NCBI GenBank assembly: GCA_945867875.1
Contig: CAMBJF010000014.1
Span: 1-23,484, forward strand
DNA length: 23,484 nucleotides
Direction: 5' to 3'
Source: an uncultured Ruminococcus sp.
Lineage (GTDB): Bacteria; Bacillota; Clostridia; Oscillospirales; Ruminococcaceae
Below, piece by piece: positions 1-7,397 of this stretch (positions within the stretch are counted from its first letter, which is position 1; the number at the start of each line of letters is the position of its first letter). The notes below the pieces were generated by a model, which was not told where the DNA came from, did not search any database, and saw only the letters and a list, made by a program, of their open reading frames with translations. The translations under genes and the position numbers were made by a program.

Positions 1-41
1 ACTGCATATCGTCGGCAGCGTCAGATGTGTATAAGAGACAG
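1..41 (+). other. Illumina Nextera adapter plus i5 index (assembly artefact)
   Basis: Bases 23-41 read AGATGTGTATAAGAGACAG, the Tn5 mosaic end used in Nextera libraries. They are preceded from base 9 by the rest of the standard Read 1 Nextera adapter, and bases 1-8 (ACTGCATA) match a standard Nextera i5 index. This is untrimmed library sequence, so genomic DNA begins at base 42. It is not a natural transposon end. Confidence 0.97.
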
Positions 42-1480
42 TCCTTGTTCTGAGCCACGGCGCTTGTTTCGACCTCTGCGGAAAGCTCCTTGGCACGGAC
101 AGCATTTTCGGCATTCACGTTTATCTTGTCGGAAATGCCCATAACGGCATCGTTCAGATTTTCGATAGCTCCCGCCTGAGTGGTGGTGCCGTTTGCCAGT
201 ATCTGTGAGCCGCCTGCCATCTGCGATGAGCCTGAGAGCATCTGCTCGGAGGAACGGCTGATGTTACGCACTATCTGGGAAAGCTCGTCGCTGATATCAC
301 CGAAAGCCTGTTCGATACGCTCAAAATCGCCTGTGTACTGAACTGAGGGGCGCTTGGTGAAGTCACCTGCGGCCATAGCTTCAAGAATATCGGTGATATC
401 TCTTATATAGCCGTTAAGAGCCTTTTGGGTGTTGTGAAGAGCTATGGCAAAGTGACCGAGCTCGTCATTGCCGAATTTAAAGCCGCTGTCAGGTTTGCTC
501 AGATGACCCTTGCTCATATCGTCTGCAAGGCGGTTGAGCTCAACGATAGGTCTTGCAATTACCTTTCTGATGAATATGCCGAGAACGATAAGTGCGGCAA
601 TGAGGATTATTACGGCGGCTATGGCGGCAATGAGGATTACCCGTCCAAAGGATTTGTCGCTTTCCTTCGTGGACATTCCCGCAAAGAATGCGCCCTTGAT
701 ATTGCCGTTAATGTCGATGATAGGTCTGTACTGGATAAAGTATTCGCCGTTCTGGAGCTTGGCTCTGCCTGTAACGCTTTCGCCTGTCATGATTGTGTCG
801 TAAACGTCCTGGCTTATCTCAGTGCCCACAGCTCTGTCACCGTTTGCATCGGTGAATGTGGTGGCGATGACGGTGTTGCCCGCAATAAGGCTTACTTCGC
901 TGTTTATCTGCTCCTTGATGTGGTCAAGGACCTCGGAATTTGAAAGGTTGTAGCCGATGGCAACAACGCCTACAAGGTTTGAAAATCCGTTTTCATCATA
1001 AAAAACAGGGGTCACATAAACATAGCAGAGGGGAACTCCGTCCTCACAGCAATATCCCGAATATTCCTCTTGGTTCAGGGCACGTGAAACATCAAATTTT
1101 GTAAGCTTGCAGTTATCGCTTGCCCAAAGCTTGTTGCCCTCGGCATCGGTGAAATATGCGAAAGTATATTCATCGGTGGTGGAGTTGGAGTACATCTCGG
1201 ATATCTTTCCGGGATAACCGTTTTTAAGAGCACTTGCAATGGCGTTGTTTCGGGAGTTTGTGCCCTTCCAGACCTCAAAAAGGGCCTTAAGATACTCCTG
1301 CTTGCTCTCAACAGTGTTTTCGATTACATTAATGCTGATATCGGTGAGAGTGTCGTGAGTCCTGCTGTTATGGCTCGATGACAGCGATATTGATATGATA
1401 AGCGTTACGGCAGTGATAATGGCGATTATAGCACCGACTATCAGCGCAACGGCCTTTTCTATTTTAGTCGTTTTAGTCAT
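42..1480 (-). CDS. Methyl-accepting chemotaxis protein, C-terminus missing at contig edge
   Basis: Membrane chemoreceptor that senses an external ligand and signals to CheA/CheW. About 479 codons are open from ATG at 1480 down to the adapter junction. Visible parts are a first membrane helix (about residues 8-30), an extracellular sensor region of about 240 residues resembling a Cache domain (inference), a second membrane helix near 275-300 rich in I/A/V, a HAMP linker with ARPIVELNRLADDMSKG, and the start of the cytoplasmic signalling coiled coil (SSEQMLSGSSQMAGGSQ). The conserved hairpin tip of the signalling domain lies beyond the edge. GAAAGG sits about 10 bases before ATG, and a sigma-A-type promoter lies at 1527-1555. 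The gene appears to be a single transcription unit. The MCP assignment is firm; the ligand is unknown. Confidence 0.93.
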
Positions 1481-1526
1481 AATAGTGATATCCTTTCAAG
1501 AATAAGGCATAATTACCTATATTTTG

Positions 1527-1555
1527 ATTATATCATACAAATTTTGTCAAGTCAA
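1527..1555 (-). promoter_or_regulatory. Sigma-A-type promoter of the chemoreceptor gene
   Basis: On the minus strand TTGACT (1550-1555) and TATAAT (1527-1532) are separated by 17 bases, about 47 bases upstream of the start codon. No SigD-type element was found here, although chemoreceptor genes often have one. Confidence 0.75.
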
Positions 1556-1641
1556 CGGTAAAAATGCTTGATAAATCCAAAGGAAAATGGGCACAATGCA
1601 CAGTTGTGACATAACTGTTAATATGATGTTTGGCATATATT

Positions 1642-1682
1642 ATAGAAACTGCGGCAGAAGAAAAATATGTCTTCTGCCGCAG
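1642..1682 (-). terminator. Intrinsic terminator after the GH26-like gene
   Basis: A perfect 12-bp stem (CTGCGGCAGAAG at 1649-1660 with its complement at 1671-1682) and a 10-base loop are followed on the minus strand by TTTCTATAAT. It begins 17 bases after the glycoside hydrolase stop codon. Confidence 0.8.
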
Positions 1683-1699
1683 CAACACTTTATACTTTA

Positions 1700-3139
1700 T
1701 TACAGCTCAACAGGCTCAAATTCAAGTCTGACCTTGGGGAGCTTTTCCATTGTGCAGTAGTAGTTTTCAGCCCAGTCATCGCCCTGAGAGGGATCGTTCT
1801 CGCCGCTTGCGGGAGGAGCGAAGAGTTTGAGGGTCATATCGCATTCGCCGCCCAGAGGCTTTTCATAGAATGCACTCATAAGGTCGATGGTCTTTGCCTT
1901 GGGGGACTTGTAGAACCACTTGCCGTTTATCTCCATCATATAGTTGCCGTCATCTTCAAAAACGACCTCGCAGAAATGAGGATTTTTCTCGAAGTGAAGC
2001 TTGATAGCGATACCGTCAGCGTCCTCAGCACCGCCCCATCTGAGGGTAAGGGGAGCCTTGACATCAGCTTTGGTCTCGGTCATTTCGGGCATAAACCAGT
2101 CGGAGTGGATAATGTCCTTGTAGGTCTGCATAACAGGCTGCTCGATACCTACATCGGGATTGTTGGGGTCTTCGATCTCAAGACCGAGACGGCCTCTGTC
2201 TCTGAACTGATACATAGTGAAGCCTGAGAACCAGTCTGCCTTTTCGTCGACGAGGATATCGCAGAATTCTCTTACCATTTCAGCCTGATCGTAAGCGCCT
2301 GTAACGTCGCCGTCAGCGTTGAACTCGCTCATTACCATAGGCTTAGCCACGCCGCCGTTGAGGAACTTGTAGCGCTCAAAGCTTGCCTTTGTCTTTTCAT
2401 ATGTCTCTCTGACCTTGCTTCTGGAGTGGGAATTTCCGCCTCTGAGGGCAACGTCATAGGGCCAGCCCCAGTGAAGAGCCATATACTTGTCAACGGACCA
2501 GATATCTGCGGAGGGGATAGTTGCCTTGAACTCCTCTTCCTTTTCCATTTCGGTCTTGTTCAGATCCTCGATGCCGCCGATGCAGATGATAGTTTTGACA
2601 TTGGGGGCATACTCGTGGATAATGTCGGTGAAATGAACGAAGAAATCGCCGATTTCCTTGTAGGAAGCTCTCTTTGTGAAGCTGAACCAGTCGCCTGTTG
2701 CCTCGTGGTTTATTCTGAGCATCATTCTGCCGAATGTTCTCAGGTCCTTTGCAATGGCGATGAGCTGTTCATCGGTGCAGTGGGGGTCAACTGTGAGGGT
2801 AAGGGTAACGTCCTGACCGTGGCGGCGGACATCACGCATACAGGTGAAAGGCTCATCGTTGAGGTTTCCGCCGATGCCGCCCTTGTATGTGAAATAGTCA
2901 TCGTAGGGGTAATCCCACTGGAAGGAAACGTTAGCGTCCTTCATGACCTCGGAAATTCTGCCGGGGAACTGCTTGTCAAAGGGGTAGTAGCAGTACATCA
3001 GGCTGATGCTGCGGTGGGGTCTGCCCATTTTGTGGAGTATGTAGTCCTGGTTTACATATTCGCCTCTTTCGGAGCCGTCGCCAAGGTCAACAGCACATTT
3101 TGCCTTGCCCATATGGACTGTGTAAAGGTTTTCATTCAT
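1700..3139 (-). CDS. Putative GH26-like (clan GH-A) glycoside hydrolase, cytosolic
   Basis: Predicted retaining glycosidase, possibly acting on beta-mannan or a related oligosaccharide; the substrate is not readable from sequence. The 479-residue protein has a segment LRINHEATGDWF around residues 141-152 that resembles the GH26 acid/base motif (H145, E146). KPMVMSEFNADG (266-277) provides a candidate nucleophile E272. Aromatic residues such as WDYPYDDYF (75-83) would suit a sugar cleft. The last 120 residues look like a separate beta-rich module (inference). There is no signal peptide, so it should act inside the cell on imported oligosaccharides. Start ATG is set by AGGAGG 8 bases upstream. 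It stands alone between a terminator and the coiled-coil gene, with no transporter beside it. Family confidence is moderate; another clan GH-A family is possible. Confidence 0.6.
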   Translation of the reverse strand: MNENLYTVHMGKAKCAVDLGDGSERGEYVNQDYILHKMGRPHRSISLMYCYYPFDKQFPGRISEVMKDANVSFQWDYPYDDYFTYKGGIGGNLNDEPFTCMRDVRRHGQDVTLTLTVDPHCTDEQLIAIAKDLRTFGRMMLRINHEATGDWFSFTKRASYKEIGDFFVHFTDIIHEYAPNVKTIICIGGIEDLNKTEMEKEEEFKATIPSADIWSVDKYMALHWGWPYDVALRGGNSHSRSKVRETYEKTKASFERYKFLNGGVAKPMVMSEFNADGDVTGAYDQAEMVREFCDILVDEKADWFSGFTMYQFRDRGRLGLEIEDPNNPDVGIEQPVMQTYKDIIHSDWFMPEMTETKADVKAPLTLRWGGAEDADGIAIKLHFEKNPHFCEVVFEDDGNYMMEINGKWFYKSPKAKTIDLMSAFYEKPLGGECDMTLKLFAPPASGENDPSQGDDWAENYYCTMEKLPKVRLEFEPVEL

Positions 3140-3178
3140 AGGTATAGTCCTCCTGATCTTTATTTTTCCCCATAGGGA

Positions 3179-3193
3179 CCCCCTAATCGGGGG
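3179..3193. other. GC-rich 5-bp inverted repeat in the leader of the GH26-like gene
   Basis: CCCCC - TAATC - GGGGG forms a short hairpin between the coiled-coil gene (stop at 3232) and the ribosome binding site of the glycoside hydrolase gene. No T-run follows on either strand, so it is a weak terminator candidate. It may only be a leader structure. Confidence 0.35.
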
Positions 3194-3231
3194 GATTATT
3201 CAGTAATATTTATATTATGCATTATGCAGAT

Positions 3232-3738
3232 TTATCTCTGCATAGGCGGTTGCTGGGGGATATTCTGCATAGGCATAGAGGTTCTGGGAGCCTTGATAGT
3301 GCCCTTTGTGCGCTTTATTGCAGTGATAGAAGCGGTGAGAGTCTCTTCTGCCTTGGAAAGGGTGTCAACGATGTATTCATCGGCAGCGCTCTTTACAGCC
3401 TTAGCCTTCATAAGCGCCTGCTTTTCGATCTCTGTAGCCTTTGCCTGAGCAGCTCTTGTTATCTCGTTTTCGGCGATAAGGGTGTTCTTGCGGCTCTCAG
3501 CTCTGTTTATGATCTCCTCGGCCTGCCTGTTAGCCTCGTCGATAATGGACTTTCTTTCCGAAACTATCTTCTTTGCCTGCTTCATTTCATTAGGTATATT
3601 CATTCTGATGTGGTCGATACATTCTCTCAGCTGATCCACATCAACCAGTGATTTCTTTGACGAAAGGGGAAATGACTGCGCCTTGTCGAGAATTTCGTCC
3701 ATTGCGTCAAGATAATCATCAACCATAAGATCTGCCAT
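3232..3738 (-). CDS. Coiled-coil protein of unknown function encoded next to coaD
   Basis: A soluble 168-residue protein with no recognised catalytic motif. Residues about 45-140 are a long charged helix with heptad character (for example EANRQAEEIINRAESRKNT), reminiscent of ATP synthase b-subunit or DivIVA-type coiled coils. The C-terminal 25 residues are basic, then proline/glutamine/methionine-rich (PMQNIPQQPPMQR), a probable disordered tail. GGAGA lies 9 bases before ATG. It is the third gene of a rsmD - coaD - this gene operon, with 40 bases after coaD. A scaffold or division/envelope role is only a guess; automated labels such as ATPase would rest on the coiled coil alone. Confidence 0.75.
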   Translation of the reverse strand: MADLMVDDYLDAMDEILDKAQSFPLSSKKSLVDVDQLRECIDHIRMNIPNEMKQAKKIVSERKSIIDEANRQAEEIINRAESRKNTLIAENEITRAAQAKATEIEKQALMKAKAVKSAADEYIVDTLSKAEETLTASITAIKRTKGTIKAPRTSMPMQNIPQQPPMQR

Positions 3739-3778
3739 ATTTCATATTCTCCGATCTGCCCGACGGGCGGTATTTTTA

Positions 3779-4273
3779 TTATTTTGCCTGACTGGCGGGG
3801 AAGAGTCTTTCCTCGATATCCTTCAGAATGCATTTCGGGACAAATTTGCTTATATCTCCGCCGTAGGAAGCCACCTGCTTTACAACGCTGGAGCTGAGAT
3901 ACATATTCTCCGAGCTTGTGGTGAGGAAAACAGTTTCCGCACCGTCATAGATATTTCTGTTCACAAGCGCCATCTGGAACTCATACTCAAAGTCGGTAAC
4001 GGCTCTGAGACCCTTTACAATGGCGACAGCTCCCACCTCACGCACATAGTCGGCAATAAGCCCCGAGCACACATCGACCTCCACATTGGGGAACTCGGCT
4101 GTGACCTTTTTTATAAGCTCAACACGCTCCTCGGGGGTGAAAAGGGGAGTTTTATGTTTATTGACAGCGACCAGCACTATCACCTTGTCAAAAAGCATTG
4201 AAGCCCTGTGGATAATGTCCCTGTGACCGAAAGTAACGGGGTCAAAGCTTCCGGGGCAGACTGCTGTTCTCAA
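3779..4273 (-). CDS. coaD: Phosphopantetheine adenylyltransferase
   Basis: Catalyses ATP + 4'-phosphopantetheine to dephospho-CoA, the penultimate step of coenzyme A synthesis, in the cytosol. The 164 residues match the family length of about 160. PGSFDP (7-12) and TFGH (14-17) form the nucleotidyltransferase signature, and the late segment YLSSSVVKQVA fits the conserved ISS(T/S)-type phosphate-binding loop. The start is TTG at 4273: the only nearby ATG, at about 4283, is out of frame, and this start puts the PGSFDP motif at the usual distance from the N-terminus. AAAGGA lies about 11 bases upstream. It follows rsmD by 34 bases, a pairing widespread in Gram-positive bacteria. Confidence 0.95.
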   Translation of the reverse strand: MRTAVCPGSFDPVTFGHRDIIHRASMLFDKVIVLVAVNKHKTPLFTPEERVELIKKVTAEFPNVEVDVCSGLIADYVREVGAVAIVKGLRAVTDFEYEFQMALVNRNIYDGAETVFLTTSSENMYLSSSVVKQVASYGGDISKFVPKCILKDIEERLFPASQAK

Positions 4274-4307
4274 GTCGGATCATTTCCTTTCAAAAATGAC
4301 TTGTATG

Positions 4308-4862
4308 TTATTCTTCCTCATTTGGGAGAGGAACACGGTAAACCGTTACTTCTATTTTGCCATAGCGGTATGTCTTTGCTTTTCTGAGCTTTCCGCATTC
4401 ATCGGGGAGCACAAGGCCTTTTTCGTGCTCGCAGACAACTATGCCTCTGTCGGACATCTTGCATTCAAGCAGGGGCAGTGCCATTTCAATGATGCCGTTT
4501 CTGTAGGGAGGGTCGAGAAGAGCTATATCAAATGTCATTCTCACGCCTCTGAGGAAATCAAGGCTGTCGCTTACAGTAACGCCCGATTCGTCCTTAAAGC
4601 CGCAGGCTGCGATATTTTCCCTTGCGCAGTCGGCGGACGCAGTGCTCTTGTCAACAAAGCGGCAGTATTTTGCCCCTCTTGAAAGAGCTTCGATACCAAG
4701 CTGTCCCGAGCCGCAGAAAAGGTCGAGAACAACGCTTCCCTCTATATCAAACTGGATTATCGAAAAAATGGCTTCCTTGACCATATCGGTGGTGGGGCGG
4801 ACGTCCTCGCCCTCCAAGGTCTTGAGCTTTCTTCCTCTGGCAATGCCTGTAATTACCCTCAC
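4308..4862 (-). CDS. rsmD: 16S rRNA (guanine(966)-N2)-methyltransferase
   Basis: SAM-dependent methyltransferase that methylates 16S rRNA during 30S assembly. The 184-residue protein has RPTTDMVKEAIF (22-33), the SAM-binding motif LDLFCGSGQLGIEALSRGA (46-64) and the catalytic DPPY (117-120) of N6/N2-amino methyltransferases, all in family order. The start is GTG at 4862, supported by GGGAGG 8 bases upstream and by the typical N-terminus MRVITG. It is first in the operon with coaD and the coiled-coil gene, under the promoter at 4915-4943. Confidence 0.95.
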   Translation of the reverse strand: MRVITGIARGRKLKTLEGEDVRPTTDMVKEAIFSIIQFDIEGSVVLDLFCGSGQLGIEALSRGAKYCRFVDKSTASADCARENIAACGFKDESGVTVSDSLDFLRGVRMTFDIALLDPPYRNGIIEMALPLLECKMSDRGIVVCEHEKGLVLPDECGKLRKAKTYRYGKIEVTVYRVPLPNEEE

Positions 4863-4914
4863 AGAATACGCCTCCCTTTAAAAAATTACAAAACGATTAC
4901 AATATACAATATCT

Positions 4915-4943
4915 ATTATAACCCATAAAAAAATAATTTTCTA
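4915..4943 (-). promoter_or_regulatory. Promoter of the rsmD-coaD operon
   Basis: On the minus strand TAGAAA (4938-4943) is separated by 17 bases from a perfect TATAAT (4915-4920) in an AT-rich region between uvrC and rsmD. The -35 box is weak (4 of 6), so confidence rests on the -10 box and position. Confidence 0.55.
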
Positions 4944-4960
4944 TAACAAACAATGAATTT

Positions 4961-6790
4961 TCACATTGATTTTTGCACAAAATCATAGACCTCTTTTGCA
5001 GCATTTTCACTAATTCCCGCAGCCTTTGCGATTTCTTCAACAGATGCATTTTTCAGCGCTTCGGTGGTCTTGAACGCCGTCAGGAGCTTTATTGCACGCT
5101 TTTCACCGATGCCCTTTATGCTTGTTATGCCAAGCTCAAAGGAAGATTTCCTGTGCTTTTTCCGCTGATAGGTGATAGCAAAGCGGTGCACCTCGTCCTG
5201 AATGCGTGTTACGAGCATAAACGCCGCCTTTGTCTCGGAAATGCTTATCTCGCCGCCGTCAGCGGTAATTGCTCTGGTGCGGTGATTGTTGTCCTTGACC
5301 ATACCGAAAACAGGCACCTCTATGTCCATTTCCCACAGCACCTCATTCACCGCCGCAAGCTGATTTCTGCCGCCGTCAAGAAGTATCAGGTCAGGGAGAC
5401 GCTTGAAGCCCTCGTCGGTCTCTTCGGGGTCAAGATAATGCTTGAAGCGCCGCCTTAATACCTCCTGCATACAGGCAAGGTCGTTCTGCACGAGATTTTC
5501 CTTTATGGAAAAGCGCTTGTACATCTTCTTGCATGGTCTGCCGTTTTCAAAAACTATCATACCCGCAACCATATCCGCCGAGCCAAGGTTTGAGATATCG
5601 TATGACTCGATGTACAGGGGCGTTTTTTTCAGCCCGAGCATTTTGGCAAGCGTTTCAAGAGCGGATATCTCAGCGGCGGTGCGTCCCACACGAATGGACA
5701 GATATTCCTCCGCATTGGACTTTGCTATCTCCGCAAGGCGCATAAAACGTCCCCTCTGGGGGCACATCACGTCAACTGCACGCCCCGAGCGGTCACGGAG
5801 AAGATGCTCGATGTCCTCCCTGTCCTGCACCTCGGTTCCCAGCACGATATTTCGGGGTATCTCACGTCCACCCGAATAATACTGGGTCACGAAATCCTCC
5901 AGCATTGCGCTTTCCGTATCGTCCTCGCCGAGGAAATACTCAGCCCTGTCAAAAAGCCGCCCGCAGCGGTACATTATGACTGCCGCACAGGCTTCGCCGT
6001 TGTTTCGGGCAATTGCCACAGCGTCCGTATCGGGGAGTTTTTCCGCAATGATGTTCTGGCTGTCCGCCGCACGGGATATGGCGTTTATTCGGTCACGGAG
6101 CTTTGCGGCAAGCTCAAATTCAAGATTTTCCGCAGCCTCGTTCATCTGCGCCGTGAGACGCTCAACGGAGGCTTCCGAGCCGTTTCTGATAAAGTCCTCC
6201 GCTTCCTTGATTATATCGGCATATTCCGCTTCGGAAATTTTTCCCGTGCACACGCCCATACACCTTTTTATCTGATAATTAAGGCAGGGGCGTCCCTTGC
6301 CGATGTCACGGGGAAAAACTCTCTTGCAGGTGGGGAGCATAAATGCCCTGCCTGCCTCCGCCGCAGCCTGCTTTGCCACGAAGGAGCTTGTGTATGGACC
6401 GAGAAGTGTTCCGCTGGAGGGCTTTTGCAGCTCTGCGGTTATCCGTGAATACGGGGGCGGGGATATGCGGATATAGCTGTAGCCCTTGTCGTCTTTGAGC
6501 AGGATATTGTACTTGGGCGAATGCTGCTTTATCATAGAGCATTCAAGCACAAGGGCTTCATATTCCGATGTTGTGACTATGAAATCATAATCATAGACAT
6601 TCTCAACCATTTTTGCAACCTTTGGGGTATGGTTGGGAGTTTTGGCAAAGTATGACGAAACACGGTTGCGGAGATTTTTCGCCTTGCCGATATATATTAT
6701 ATGACCCGTTTTGTCCTTCATCTGATACACACCCGGGGAGGTGGTGAGCAGATAGGTCTTTTCTCTGAGCCAGTCAAGCCGTTCGTTCAT
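4961..6790 (-). CDS. uvrC: Excinuclease ABC subunit C
   Basis: Nuclease subunit of nucleotide excision repair, making the 3' and 5' incisions around lesions marked by UvrAB. From ATG at 6790 it is 609 residues, the usual UvrC length. The GIY-YIG nuclease is at the N-terminus (GVY at 20-22, YIGKAKNLRNRV at 33-44). A UVR segment near 200-235 (LTAQMNEAAENLEFELAAKLRDR) contacts UvrB. The C-terminal RNase H-like nuclease region includes ILLDGGRNQL, and the end has helix-hairpin-helix motifs (GITSIKGIGEKRA, then a second). The frame is open up to 6844, but that longer start lies inside the promoter at 6825-6853 and would not be transcribed. AAGGA precedes the chosen ATG by about 12 bases. Confidence 0.96.
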   Translation of the reverse strand: MNERLDWLREKTYLLTTSPGVYQMKDKTGHIIYIGKAKNLRNRVSSYFAKTPNHTPKVAKMVENVYDYDFIVTTSEYEALVLECSMIKQHSPKYNILLKDDKGYSYIRISPPPYSRITAELQKPSSGTLLGPYTSSFVAKQAAAEAGRAFMLPTCKRVFPRDIGKGRPCLNYQIKRCMGVCTGKISEAEYADIIKEAEDFIRNGSEASVERLTAQMNEAAENLEFELAAKLRDRINAISRAADSQNIIAEKLPDTDAVAIARNNGEACAAVIMYRCGRLFDRAEYFLGEDDTESAMLEDFVTQYYSGGREIPRNIVLGTEVQDREDIEHLLRDRSGRAVDVMCPQRGRFMRLAEIAKSNAEEYLSIRVGRTAAEISALETLAKMLGLKKTPLYIESYDISNLGSADMVAGMIVFENGRPCKKMYKRFSIKENLVQNDLACMQEVLRRRFKHYLDPEETDEGFKRLPDLILLDGGRNQLAAVNEVLWEMDIEVPVFGMVKDNNHRTRAITADGGEISISETKAAFMLVTRIQDEVHRFAITYQRKKHRKSSFELGITSIKGIGEKRAIKLLTAFKTTEALKNASVEEIAKAAGISENAAKEVYDFVQKSM

Positions 6791-6824
6791 TTTCGTGACC
6801 ATTCCTTGTTTTACAGATATATCT

Positions 6825-6853
6825 ATTTTATCATATCCGCACATTTATGTCAA
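6825..6853 (-). promoter_or_regulatory. Sigma-A-type promoter of uvrC
   Basis: On the minus strand TTGACA (6848-6853), a 17-base spacer and TAAAAT (6825-6830). Predicted transcription start is near 6818, which leaves the upstream in-frame start codon at 6844 untranscribed. It is divergent from the DUF1893 promoter, with the two -35 boxes 11 bases apart. Confidence 0.8.
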
Positions 6854-6864
6854 ATGCATAAGTC

Positions 6865-6893
6865 TTGCAAATATGGGGACGGCGTGGTATAAT
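6865..6893 (+). promoter_or_regulatory. Sigma-A-type promoter of the DUF1893 gene
   Basis: TTGCAA (6865-6870), a 17-base spacer and TATAAT (6888-6893), about 33 bases before the ATG. Confidence 0.8.
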
Positions 6894-6925
6894 TATTATA
6901 TAAATACAGCGAAAAGGTGATAATA

Positions 6926-7351
6926 ATGACCGATGATATGAAAAAAGCGGCAGGTCTGCTTGAAAAAAACAAGCTTACCTTTGCCGCAGTAAACGGTGAT
7001 GATATTATAACGAGCAGTGACAGGGGAGTAAAGCCGCTATTGTCCCTCATTGACAGCGGCAAAACTCTTTCGGGATATTCCGCAGCGGACAGGGTCGTGG
7101 GAAACGGTGCGGCATATCTTTATGTGCTCTTCGGGGTAAAGTCCGTCTATACATATGTGATAAGCAGGGCTGCCCTTGAAACCTTTGCAAAATACGGCAT
7201 TGACGTTTCCTATGACACCCTGACCGATGCCATAAGAAACCGTTCGGGAGAGGGCCTTTGCCCTATGGAATCGGCAGTTGCGGCAGCGGAAAGCCCCGAA
7301 GATGCTCTGGAGCTTATAAGAAATAAGCTTAAAGAAATGATGGGAAAATAA
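6926..7351 (+). CDS. DUF1893 family protein
   Basis: Small soluble protein of 141 residues from ATG 6926. A GTG 9 bases earlier is in frame, but the AAAGG motif overlaps it and is correctly spaced only for the ATG. It resembles the DUF1893 family in overall pattern: MKKAAGLLEKNKLTFAAV, DRGVKPLLSLID, and YSAADRVVGNGAAYLYVLFGVKSVYTYVIS. From memory of the Thermotoga TM1506 structure, this family has a cytidine-deaminase-like fold; no function is established. A cysteine is present late (GLCPMESAV), but no clear zinc-binding pattern is visible. Single gene with its own promoter and a strong terminator. Confidence 0.8.
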   Translation: MTDDMKKAAGLLEKNKLTFAAVNGDDIITSSDRGVKPLLSLIDSGKTLSGYSAADRVVGNGAAYLYVLFGVKSVYTYVISRAALETFAKYGIDVSYDTLTDAIRNRSGEGLCPMESAVAAAESPEDALELIRNKLKEMMGK

Positions 7352-7393
7352 AAAAATGCAGGGGACGTGTTCAATGTCCTCTGCATTTTTTAT
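7350..7393. terminator. Bidirectional terminator between converging DUF1893 and DUF4317 genes
   Basis: An 11-12 bp stem (AATGCAGGGGAC at 7355-7366 with 7376-7387, one G-U pair) and a 9-base loop. Six T follow on the plus strand and six A precede it, so it works for both converging genes. Confidence 0.88.
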
Positions 7394-7397
7394 CTTT

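Noticed and set aside
23..41. A Tn5-type transposon end
   Set aside because: It is embedded in the full commercial adapter and index sequence at the very edge of the contig.
1550..1600. A sigma-28 promoter upstream of the chemoreceptor gene
   Set aside because: The only CCG-containing candidate on the minus strand lacks TAAA at the right distance, while a TTGACT-17-TATAAT fits well.
1600..1619. A short inverted repeat (ACAGTT...AACTGT) upstream of the chemoreceptor promoter, possible operator
   Set aside because: Six-base arms with a 7-base gap are expected by chance at this length, and nothing else supports it.
2426..3175. A 249-codon open frame on the plus strand opposite the GH26-like gene
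   Set aside because: It is antisense to a gene with a good ribosome binding site and catalytic motifs; its translation shows no recognisable domain and merely reflects codon bias on the other strand.
6791..6844. An 18-codon N-terminal extension of UvrC
   Set aside because: It lies inside the predicted uvrC promoter (-35 at 6848-6853, -10 at 6825-6830), so it would not be transcribed, and UvrC normally starts near the chosen ATG.
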